Position numbers and translations under genes: made by a program
Assembly: GCA_003242115.1 (NCBI GenBank)
Contig: QBMP01000006.1
Span: 1-19,618 of the forward strand
Direction: 5' to 3'
Length of the DNA: 19,618 nt
DNA from: Phormidesmis priestleyi
GTDB taxonomy: Bacteria; Cyanobacteriota; Cyanobacteriia; Phormidesmidales; Phormidesmidaceae
In this document: piece by piece, positions 1 to 6,333 of the stretch
Layout of the letters: the number at the start of each line of letters is the position of its first letter
Numbering within the stretch: the first letter of the stretch is position 1
Notes under the pieces: generated by a model
What the model was told of the DNA's origin: nothing
Database searches by the model: none
Seen by the model: the letters and a program-made list of their open reading frames with translations, nothing else

Positions 1-214
1 TTCACCATGTCCTTGAAATTAGTTCAATTTGGAACCGCCTAGAGTATAGAAGAGCTATAGGCGATCGCCGCTCACTAATAACAGAATGGAATTCTTTTAT
101 AATTTCTATAGTCGATTGGTCTGCTTTTTTTATCTCCTTATGGTAAGCATCAGAAGTTTGTTCAGCGAATATGACAGATGTTAGAGTCCGGCCCCCTGAA
201 TTTTAAGGTTTTCA

Positions 215-742
215 ATGGAAGTCACGTTTATTCCGCAGTTAAATAGTTCCTTCAAAGATGTTTACGATGTTTACTTAGAAGGCGAGTTGATCGGCTGTAT
301 TAAACTCATGCTGAATCGTGTGTGGTTCAGTCTTTCGGCTCCTGACGATCTGCCGATCATTGCGGAGAATGGCAGGGATGTAGAATGCTTCTGTTCCAAA
401 GAGGATGCCGCTGTCAGGCTTGTCGCAGTTTGGAAGCGGCGTAAGATGTCAGCGTCAGTGCCGCCCATGATCAGTGATGAGCGCTGTTCGACAAACAGTT
501 TTGAGCGTAGCAAGGCAATAGTCTCAGAGGCTTGGACGCTGCTGTGCCGCTATTGGAAGCAGTTGCTTATTTTGTACATAACTACCTTTTCTGTTTCCTA
601 TTGCTTTCATTCAGTTGCTTACTCGCGATCGCCCTGGGGACAGTTTGAGGCCGCGAATGAATCTGCGTTGAAGGTTTGTCGGGCGGCAGGCGCTGATATG
701 TGTGAGTTCAGGGTAGATATGCTGACGGAAGAAGACCTGTAG
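215..742 (+). CDS. Unrecognised 175-aa protein
   Basis: I do not recognise this protein. The ATG is preceded by an AAGG ribosome-binding-like stretch about 6 nt upstream, which supports the start. Residues 1 to about 77 read like a small globular domain (acidic and aromatic, with a Cys pair near 58-60 and a basic WKRRK at 73-77). Residues about 113-136 are hydrophobic and could be one weak membrane segment. The last 40 residues are polar with a strongly acidic end (EEDL). One HIP1 octamer lies inside the frame at 625. The neighbourhood is a gene-poor, mobile-element-rich stretch, so no function follows from context. The C-terminal half may be a chance extension of an older, shorter gene. Confidence 0.45.
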   Translation: MEVTFIPQLNSSFKDVYDVYLEGELIGCIKLMLNRVWFSLSAPDDLPIIAENGRDVECFCSKEDAAVRLVAVWKRRKMSASVPPMISDERCSTNSFERSKAIVSEAWTLLCRYWKQLLILYITTFSVSYCFHSVAYSRSPWGQFEAANESALKVCRAAGADMCEFRVDMLTEEDL

Positions 743-1174
743 GTAGTAGCGGCTGCGCACGTTATGGTTGCCAGCTGCTCATGCAGCAGAGCGATGGCGC
801 AGCCTTCCAAGGGAATCGCGTATTTCTGCGGTGCTAATTCCTCTTGTTGCGATCGCCTGTGGCGGCATCTGAGTGGGGCGCGTGGAAAGCATTGTCAGAG
901 TGTGGTTATCGCGGATGGTTTTAATCTGGTGATAGGGGGCCGACTGAGAGTGTTCTGCTGTGCCAGTGGGGTTTAACCTTGCCCTTTTTCTTGGGTAACG
1001 TTCTGATTAACCGTGTTACCTAAGATTATTTTGACGGCCTAGCTTTTCCAAGGGCATCACCTTCTGTCTGGTGATTAAAGGTAAACGTGATGACGTGATT
1101 ACACGTCATCACTGCCAGAAACGAAAGCTTAGCCCGGTGGGAGCAATCGCCCTACGGTTGCAGCATCGGTCACC
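743..1174. other. Gene-free spacer with three successive hairpins
   Basis: I see no convincing gene here. A 70-codon open frame at 764-976 has Cys-rich, low-complexity coding unlike a real protein. Three inverted repeats follow each other: GGTAAC/GTTACC at 994-999 and 1015-1020, ATCACC/GGTGAT at 1056-1061 and 1070-1075, and the strong hairpin at 1087-1112. They lie just left of a truncated IS200-type tnpA, so they might be the remains of its left end. Confidence 0.5.
1087..1112. repeat. Perfect 11-bp hairpin
   Basis: The arms GTGATGACGTG (1087-1097) and its exact complement (1102-1112) enclose the 4-nt loop ATTA. There is no T-tract on either side, so it is not an ordinary intrinsic terminator. 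IS200/IS605 elements carry subterminal hairpins recognised by the Y1 transposase, and the tnpA remnant starts about 20 bp further right. A left-end hairpin is therefore one possible reading. Confidence 0.6.
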
Positions 1175-1285
1175 ATGAAAGTTAAAATGCCTAGCTTTTG
1201 GACAAGATCGTATTTTGTATCTACGGCTGGCAACGTTTCAGGCAATACAATCAAGCGATATGTTGAAGAGCAAAAATCCAGATAA
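1133..1285 (+). pseudogene. tnpA: 3' fragment of an IS200/IS605-family tnpA (Y1 transposase)
   Basis: From the ATG at 1175 the frame reads MKVKMPSFWTRSYF, continues through STAGNVSGNTIKRYVEEQ and stops at 1283-1285. This is the characteristic C-terminal tail of IS200-type TnpA, the small single-strand transposase whose catalytic tyrosine lies further upstream. Only about 36-50 codons of the usual 130-150 remain. An in-frame stop at 1130-1132 and the lack of the HUH motif show it is dead. The right-end hairpin at 1316-1336 follows at the expected place. Identification rests on the tail motif alone, but that motif (W-[ST]-R-[GS]-YFVST-GNV) is very typical. Confidence 0.8.
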
Positions 1286-1590
1286 GATTGTTCGCTACCA
1301 CTCACCAGCTTATATCCCACCCTTAAAAGAGGTGGGCTTTACGCTCTACTCTGTAAGCTCGACTTCGGCGATCACATTCAAGTCAGCACCTGTATCTAGT
1401 CACCAGGGTCATTTTATTCTAGATTCAGGTGATGAACTTTTAGGCTTTCAGCTATCGCAAGCGTATGTTTTAGAAGTCTGAAACCGTGTATCCTTGCCGA
1501 TTCATAGAAGCTGAAATTTAGAATGAAACAGCCGTGATCTAGTCACAGTGTTTGCTCGAAGTTCTGACTTTACAGTCGAAAGACAAGCGC
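1286..1590. other. Spacer between the IS200 remnant and the helicase stop
   Basis: Apart from the hairpin at 1316-1336 I see no gene or clear signal. Open frames on both strands here overlap the IS remnant or the helicase 3' end and lack recognisable coding. A short GACT/AGTC stem lies just beyond the helicase stop codon, without a T-run. Confidence 0.5.
1316..1336 (+). mobile_element. Right-end hairpin of the IS200-type remnant
   Basis: CCCACC (1316-1321) and GGTGGG (1331-1336) form a 6-bp GC-rich stem around a 9-nt loop, followed by CTTT. It sits about 30 bp after the tnpA stop, where IS200/IS605 elements carry the imperfect palindrome of their right end. It could also act as a weak intrinsic terminator. 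I could not define the cleavage site, nor a matching left end. Confidence 0.55.
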
Positions 1591-3462
1591 TTACTGCAAG
1601 TGGGCTGTGGATTCCATTCCTGCCTGTATTCTTTGCACGTATTTGGATGACTGGTGTGCCGTTAATAGTAATCGTTCAGTGGCCCGAGTCATCGCTATAT
1701 AGAACAACTTCATCTCCGCATCCAGATCGCCTTGTAAGTAAGGCAGATAGCCAATACCCGGAATACAAACTACTTCAAACTCCAATCCTTTGCTCGAATG
1801 CATCGTTAGCAACTTCACGCTATCTGCTTCAGGATGATAGAAGCGACTACGACGATCTTTGTTCAACCACTCTATTGGGACACCTGCCTGCGTTAGCTGG
1901 CGATATAGCACCTCACCCATAAACTTCGTGCGGTACAGAATACCTATTTTGTTCCAGGGTATTCCCCGTTCGTTGAACTGTCGTACCCGCTCTGCGAGAT
2001 AAATGGCTTCGCGGCCAAAGCTAGGCAGCATTACCAGCTCAGGGGCAGCGCCACTTCTGCCAGCAGTCTCAGGCTGAAGTCTAGGGCGATCGCTATCGTC
2101 TATGGATGGCGCAGCTTCTTGAACAAACGCACAGGCTAAGTCTAAAACTTCAACGGGATTGCGGTAGTTAATCTTCAATACGGTGGTACGTCCCTGCGCC
2201 TGAATGCCGACGCTCTTGAAGCTAAACTGCCGATTTTGGCGTTTGCCATACAGGTTCTGCGCGTCGTCGTAGAGTACTAAAAGAGAGTCTGTCTCTGGGT
2301 TCACCATCTGAGCAATCAGTTCGAACCAGCTCGCTTCAAAGTCATGACCTTCGTCTACCATCACCGCGCCGTAGAGTCCTAGCGGAATGCGACCGTCGCC
2401 AACAGCATCTATGACGCATAGGACGATCTGGTTTATAAAGGCACTACCTTTGTACTGCTCTTGGTCAGGCAGACCAATCCTGAAGGTCTTTAGCAAGTCA
2501 ATGCACCAGCCGTGAAAGTGGCGTACCAGAATCGGCGGGTCTGACCTGTTGCCCTGCGCTTCTACCATGTGCTCGATATGCGCGGCCAAAGAGACGTTGA
2601 AGCATAGAATGAGCACCGGCTTCTGAGTGCTTTCGGCTAGATACTGCGCTCGGTAGGCCAGGATAAGCGTCTTTCCCGAACCCGCAACGCCATGAACGAT
2701 GCGATGGCCGTCGCCTAAGCTACGCGCTAGCTGCTCCTGCTGAAGGTCTAGAATCCGCATCAGATTTGAAGAGGCTGTCTCTGGTTCTGGCTCATTGCTA
2801 TCTGATAGATCGAGGAGTGTCAACTGCTCAGTAGTGATGCGCAGCTCTGGGAATAGGTGCCAGCGGATGCGGTCAATTTGCTCAGCGCTTAGGCGATCGC
2901 CGTAGTCGTAGTGGCTCATTGCCCAGAGCTGCGATTGAAAGTCATGGGCAATGACAGAAGGCACGAATTCGTCTTGACAGATAACTAAGTCCGCATCCAG
3001 CACCTGCTGTAGATCTGGAATTGCATCAAAGGCTTTGCGGGTAATGTTGCTCAAGACAACGCCGTAGCTGTAAGGGCAAAGGAGCTTACCCCTGTACTTA
3101 CCAGCGCTACGCACGAGCAGTGGGTCTGTCTCTAGTAGCTGAACGATTTCTAAGGCACAATCCCTTGCTTGTTTCAGCGGGTTTTTCAGCAGCTTCATGC
3201 CCTGGTCTGTCTGTAGCTGAACCTCGATATGAGTGACCGCTCCGATGTTGTCTAATTTCCAGTCTTTAACTTCCAAGACCAGCAGCCCGTTATCAGGATG
3301 AAGGATAACAAAATCAGGATGTCGTTTTCTGGGGCCAATGGGAACATCGTACCAGAGCAAATAGTCGGCGTCTAGCTTCTCTTCTAAGCGTTGAGCAAAG
3401 CGGCGTTCGCCGAAGGTCATCTTGCTAGAGCAGCTATGAAATGATGGAATTAGCGTGGCCAT
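1591..3462 (-). CDS. NERD nuclease-related domain plus superfamily 1 (UvrD-like) helicase
   Basis: This 623-aa protein probably combines DNA cleavage or binding with ATP-driven translocation. Residues about 14-130 form a NERD domain; the PD-(D/E)xK-like core is visible as PDFVILHP (D50) then LLVLEVKDW (E64, K66). The helicase part has motif I GVAGSGKT (258-265), motif II VMVDEGHD (367-374), motif III near YDDAQNLY (398-405), motif IV near INYRNP (431-436), motif V TMHSSKGLEFE (553-563) and motif VI FYIAMTRATERL (587-598). I chose the ATG at 3462 over a TTG at 3522 because NERD helicases typically begin MA-x-x-IPSF. It is divergent from the SNase pseudogene. The enzymatic class is clear. A role in phage defence or DNA repair is inference from its neighbours. 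Confidence 0.92.
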   Translation of the reverse strand: MATLIPSFHSCSSKMTFGERRFAQRLEEKLDADYLLWYDVPIGPRKRHPDFVILHPDNGLLVLEVKDWKLDNIGAVTHIEVQLQTDQGMKLLKNPLKQARDCALEIVQLLETDPLLVRSAGKYRGKLLCPYSYGVVLSNITRKAFDAIPDLQQVLDADLVICQDEFVPSVIAHDFQSQLWAMSHYDYGDRLSAEQIDRIRWHLFPELRITTEQLTLLDLSDSNEPEPETASSNLMRILDLQQEQLARSLGDGHRIVHGVAGSGKTLILAYRAQYLAESTQKPVLILCFNVSLAAHIEHMVEAQGNRSDPPILVRHFHGWCIDLLKTFRIGLPDQEQYKGSAFINQIVLCVIDAVGDGRIPLGLYGAVMVDEGHDFEASWFELIAQMVNPETDSLLVLYDDAQNLYGKRQNRQFSFKSVGIQAQGRTTVLKINYRNPVEVLDLACAFVQEAAPSIDDSDRPRLQPETAGRSGAAPELVMLPSFGREAIYLAERVRQFNERGIPWNKIGILYRTKFMGEVLYRQLTQAGVPIEWLNKDRRSRFYHPEADSVKLLTMHSSKGLEFEVVCIPGIGYLPYLQGDLDAEMKLFYIAMTRATERLLLTAHQSSKYVQRIQAGMESTAHLQ

Positions 3463-3564
3463 AGAACTGAGGTTGCCGAATGCCTTTCGATTCAGAGTTC
3501 CCTTTGAACTGTATTGATACAAGCTGCTGGGCAGACTAGGCGTACCAATCGTTCCTTTGCTTAA

Positions 3565-4069
3565 ATGAAGCTTGCTCTCCGTCCAATTTGTCTGGGTCTT
3601 TTACTGTTGCTGACAGGACTGGCTGCTGCGTTCGTGCGATCGCCTCAAGTAACCGCGTATCTAGCAGCGCAGTTCGCGTCTGATTCATCTGAACAAAGCC
3701 AGCATTACGAGCTGGCGAGCGATCGCGTTATCGACGGCACTACCCTATTGGTTACCGATGGATGGCCAGAAGGAAATAGAAGTGAGGCTATGTGGAATCA
3801 CAGCGCTAGAGGCCGAAGCCTCGAAAGCTCATCTGCGCCAGCTACTGTCTCGAAGCACGGATAGCCGTATCATTCTTGTTGCGGTAGAGAGCGAGCTATC
3901 AGGTCTAGTGGCTGAAGCCTTTCTTCCAACCTCTAGCTCAGAGCCAGAGCTAGAGGTTCATGTCAACATGCAGATGCTGCTTGATGGTATGGCCGCTGTT
4001 GATGCCGACTCAGTAGATACCTGTCCTAACGGTTCGCTGTATCGAGCCGCCGAAGCTAAGGCAAAATAG
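3565..4069 (+). pseudogene. Decayed staphylococcal-nuclease-like (thermonuclease) gene, frameshifted
   Basis: The first frame (3565 on) gives a signal-peptide-like start, MKLALRPICLGLLLLLTGLA, then ASDRVIDGTTLLVTDG. The second frame (3758 to the stop at 4069) continues QKEIEVRLCGITALEAEA and ends SLYRAAEAKAK. Joined, they match the SNase fold with its CPN and Y-xxAEA motifs. A tandem GATG at 3757-3764 shifts the frame; with one copy the reading is V-T-D-G-Q-K without a break. Family key residues are also lost: DGDT reads DGTT, RLCGIDAPE reads RLCGITALE, and the YGR arginine region reads LSG. The usual C-terminal tail after AEAKA is missing. It was probably an exported or anchored nuclease and is now inactive. 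Confidence 0.8.
3757..3764 (+). repeat. 4-bp tandem duplication that breaks the SNase-like gene
   Basis: GATG occurs twice in a row. Removing one copy restores a continuous reading frame across the conserved nuclease core, so this looks like a replication-slippage insertion. Confidence 0.75.
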
Positions 4070-4184
4070 TTGCACCTTTTTTCCCTAAAATAATCGCGCC
4101 TATTGAGGAGATCACTGTTTGAAAGCACCCCCTGGTTATTCTATGATCTGCAAAGTTATCCTCCTTGTTTGCCAGGAAAATTAG

Positions 4185-4691
4185 ATGAGTAGTGACTGGG
4201 AATATTGGGTTGAGCAGCAAGAAGAGGCCCAACAGTTTGCAGCACTGGCTAACCATAACCCAAGCTGTAGGAGCATAGGGTACTGGTTGAATGGAATGGA
4301 AAATGAAATATGGAACTGGTATCCTGGCCATCGTGCGTATGGCTGGATGCGTAGGCTCCATAAGGATTTACAAATAGGTAGCCATTGTTTCTTAGCAAAG
4401 AATATCTACCCTGCGTCTGAGCGCGAAATGCTTCATATATCTAAGCATCAGCCGCTCCGAGTAATGAATGAAATTGTCTATGAGGTGACAGGTCATGAAG
4501 GAGCAGCACGGTACGATGTAATTGTGCTGCCGCAGCAAGATCTAGTCCGTCTAGAGCAAGCAGCCAAAAAAATGGTCATCGCCGCAAAAGATATGAAGGA
4601 AGAACACTTCGCAGAAATGCTCGGCGAGATGGTGATCTCCATTAAGGAAGAGAAAACCATAAAAACATGGGTATTCCATCGGGAGATCTAA
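4185..4691 (+). CDS. Unrecognised 168-aa cytosolic protein
   Basis: I do not recognise the family. The protein is Trp- and Glu-rich at its N-terminus (WEYWVEQQEEAQQF, then two Trp in EIWNWYPGHRAYGW, residues about 43-56), has a mixed alpha/beta middle, and a charged helical region at about 120-155 that could be a short coiled coil. There is no signal peptide or membrane segment. A weak AGGA lies about 10 nt before the ATG. A hairpin 17 nt after the stop (4709-4737) fits a transcription end and supports a real gene. It follows the SNase pseudogene on the same strand with a 115-bp gap, so it probably has its own promoter. Confidence 0.6.
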   Translation: MSSDWEYWVEQQEEAQQFAALANHNPSCRSIGYWLNGMENEIWNWYPGHRAYGWMRRLHKDLQIGSHCFLAKNIYPASEREMLHISKHQPLRVMNEIVYEVTGHEGAARYDVIVLPQQDLVRLEQAAKKMVIAAKDMKEEHFAEMLGEMVISIKEEKTIKTWVFHREI

Positions 4692-4708
4692 ACCATCAAG
4701 ATGTCGAG

Positions 4709-4737
4709 GGTTACATTATCCTTCTGAAGGCGTAACC
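4709..4737 (+). terminator. Nested hairpin downstream of the 168-aa gene
   Basis: The outer stem is GGTTAC/GTAACC (4709-4714, 4732-4737) and the inner stem CCTT/AAGG (4720-4723, 4727-4730) around CTG. Only TTGT follows, so termination would be weak. The position directly after a stop codon is the main argument. Confidence 0.45.
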
Positions 4738-4819
4738 TTGTAGAGTATGCAACTCAGTCTTGCCAGACCAAAACGAGCACGTCTCCTTACGCCCTAATAT
4801 TTTCGCTGAGCGGGGACTT

Positions 4820-5161
4820 TTAGTGTGAATTTTGTATGCATTGGCCATCATACTCAGAGCTTGCTTCAGCTATTTTGTAGATGGTGAGGTTAAAAGCTAA
4901 TCGACTACACTCCCTTGGCTTGACTGCAAAGAAAGGCTGTAGAGCGATCGCTAATAAAGTCACTATGGATAGTAAAACTAGCGCAGTAAAGGGCTGTTTT
5001 TTATTATGTGATGGTGCCGTCGAGTTCGAGTGATCTGGGGTCATTTGTTTATGGAAGATTGTTTGTTTGTAGATCTTTGATGTTTGAGAGTCTTCTACCT
5101 CAGTGCTGATCGCGGAAACCTTTTTGTCTGAGGGATTAGCCTCTAAGTTATTTGCAAGCAT
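4820..5161 (-). CDS. Unrecognised 113-aa single-pass membrane protein
   Basis: The reading frame starts with an ATG at 5161 and ends at 4820. Residues 1-55 are polar and charged. Residues 57-80 (PFTALVLLSIVTLLAIALQP and on) form one clear transmembrane helix, followed by a short tail of about 33 residues with two Cys. I do not recognise a family and see no ribosome-binding site. A HIP1 octamer lies within the frame at 4944. The clean hydrophobic segment makes it more credible than a random frame, but it could be spurious. It converges on the 168-aa gene. Confidence 0.4.
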   Translation of the reverse strand: MLANNLEANPSDKKVSAISTEVEDSQTSKIYKQTIFHKQMTPDHSNSTAPSHNKKQPFTALVLLSIVTLLAIALQPFFAVKPRECSRLAFNLTIYKIAEASSEYDGQCIQNSH

Positions 5162-5640
5162 GAGTATCTATCGGCTATGCCGACTAACGAAAGACCAGCT
5201 TAATTAAGTCTGTTGTATTTACTCAGGCTACGTTCTAAAAATTAGGTGAAGCCTTCGTCTGGAAGAGAAGGTTAACCGCCTGTTTCCCATTTAAAATCCT
5301 GAATAAGGACATTCAAAATATAGCAGTTAAAACCTTGGTTTCACTGCCTTTTCGCTGCCCTGAAAAATACTCTTTTATGGCTAGATCAAAGAAGAGAATA
5401 GCCCTCTGTCGAGGTGGAGAAACTATCCGTTGCCTACGTTTCAATATTTGTCATCTGCGATCGCTACTTCTGGTCAGCAACCCTAGACACTCTGTTCCTC
5501 TAAAGCAAGGAAGCAACTATAGATGAAGTTTCTCTTTGAGACGGTTTATTTCTAAAAACCTCAGGGATAGGCAGAGTTATCGAAGGTTCTATAGATCCAG
5601 AAAAGCCATAAAACGAGTGGTATGTAGGCTTGCGGGGTTA

Positions 5641-5695
5641 TGCTACAATCGTCTAATTGATAGGGCATTGATAAGACACTAATTAGACGATAGCA
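5641..5695. repeat. Long interrupted palindrome
   Basis: ATCGTCTAATT (5648-5658) is repeated inverted and exactly at 5681-5691 across a 22-nt loop. After a 3-nt bulge on the left, TGCT (5641-5644) pairs with AGCA (5692-5695). TACAAT at 5644-5649, preceded by TG, resembles an extended -10 box and overlaps the left arm. An operator, a small structured RNA or a mobile-element end are all possible. Confidence 0.5.
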
Positions 5696-5745
5696 AGACC
5701 GGCAGCTTGACGGCCAATGCAACGCCTTCAGCAGCATTTGTGATG

Positions 5746-5769
5746 AGCCTCTTCGCAACAAGAGAGGCT
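5746..5769. repeat. 7-bp hairpin
   Basis: AGCCTCT (5746-5752) and AGAGGCT (5763-5769) form a stem around a 10-nt loop. Only ATTTG follows, so it is at best a weak terminator. Confidence 0.35.
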
Positions 5770-5854
5770 ATTTGACCCTGTGAAGATTAGTTGTTGAAAG
5801 AATTCTCCCTCCGAATAGTAGCGTCATCGCTAATGCGTCCTACTCATTCTTTCC

Positions 5855-6066
5855 AGGTAACTACTCAGGCTATGACAAAAAACTGTTGAAGTCCGTTCTG
5901 AAAGCGTTTCAGCGAATATGCCAAAAAATAGATTCTCAATAACCCAAATAAATCTGCCCTTATTGAGAATCGGCGGATTTTCAATCGAAAAAAGGAAAAT
6001 CCTGATCGCTACCTATAGCGTTTTCAGCATTGTTGAAAGCTAAATGTAGAGCCTGAGTAGTTACCT
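5855..6066. mobile_element. 212-bp MITE-like element with 17-bp terminal inverted repeats
   Basis: AGGTAACTACTCAGGCT (5855-5871) recurs exactly and inverted at 6050-6066. The bases TTCC sit directly outside both ends (5851-5854 and 6067-6070), a possible 4-bp target duplication. There is no coding capacity inside; instead there is a 12-bp perfect inverted repeat (5931-5971). Size, perfect ends, flanking duplication and lack of a gene are the marks of a non-autonomous miniature element. I cannot name the parent IS family. Chance is an unlikely explanation for a perfect 17-bp inverted pair at this spacing. Confidence 0.7.
5931..5971. repeat. 12-bp perfect inverted repeat inside the MITE-like element
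   Basis: GATTCTCAATAA (5931-5942) pairs with its exact complement at 5960-5971 across a 17-nt loop. The loop bases AATCTGCC can pair instead with GGCGGATT just outside the stem (one G-T wobble), so two alternative folds are possible. Confidence 0.55.
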
Positions 6067-6104
6067 TTCCAGTATGCCAAGTGCAATAGTGGCTGACACG
6101 TTGA

Positions 6105-6160
6105 CTATGTTGCAGACCTGTTAGCTCTCCAACGAGAAGGCTAACAGGTCTGCAATATTG
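6105..6160. repeat. Very strong hairpin, 15-bp core stem
   Basis: TGCAGACCTGTTAGC (6111-6125) pairs exactly with 6140-6154. The stem continues outwards with T-A, a G-T wobble and two more pairs, and inwards with TCTC/GAGA (6126-6129, 6134-6137) closing a CAAC tetraloop, with a 2-nt bulge. It lies outside the MITE-like element and about 175 bp beyond the ribonuclease stop codon. It has no T-tract, so a structured RNA or a mobile-element relic fits better than a terminator. Confidence 0.6.
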
Positions 6161-6270
6161 GGAATGTCTGTGCGAATACTAAAAATTTAATATTTTCTTA
6201 ACATTTGAGCCGTGCCTGAAAGACCTGTTTTTGTTGAACCTAAAGACGGAATAGTCTACACCGCTTATGC

Positions 6271-6306
6271 AAAATGGCGCGATTTCGCGAACTATTCCAT
6301 TTTTTT
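6271..6306 (-). terminator. Probable terminator of the RNB-dsRBD gene, possibly bidirectional
   Basis: AAAATGG (6271-6277) pairs with CCATTTT (6297-6303), and inside it CGCG/CGCG (6278-6281, 6286-6289) closes an ATTT loop, with a 7-nt unpaired stretch on one side. T-runs follow on both strands. It starts about 30 bp past the ribonuclease stop, as expected for its transcript end. Confidence 0.5.
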
Positions 6307-6333
6307 CTGAGGCACAATCGTTTGTCTGAACAT

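Larger units (their letters stand above)
5162..6333. other. 1.17-kb gene-free region rich in inverted repeats
   Basis: No frame here looks coding; short open frames at 5335-5526 (+) and 5561-5761 (-) show no recognisable protein. The region holds small hairpins (TCGGC/GCCGA at 5171-5183), a long interrupted palindrome at 5641-5695, a 7-bp stem at 5746-5769, the MITE-like element at 5855-6066, a strong hairpin at 6105-6160 and the terminator at 6271-6306. An 11-nt piece (TACTCAGGCTA) of the MITE end also occurs at 5220-5230, perhaps a relic of a second copy. Confidence 0.6.

Noticed and set aside
1..42. A 13-codon open tail ending in TAG at the left edge
   Set aside because: Too short to tell a gene end from chance.
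764..976. A 70-codon open frame on the plus strand
   Set aside because: Cys-rich, low-complexity translation, no family resemblance and no supporting start signal.
1215..1481. An 88-codon frame over the IS200 remnant
   Set aside because: It is an out-of-frame reading of the tnpA tail and the right-end hairpin; the tnpA frame explains the sequence.
5335..5526. A 63-codon plus-strand frame
   Set aside because: No recognisable motif or start signal; it lies in a repeat-rich gene-free region.
5561..5761. A 66-codon minus-strand frame
   Set aside because: It runs through the long palindrome at 5641-5695 and shows no protein-like pattern.
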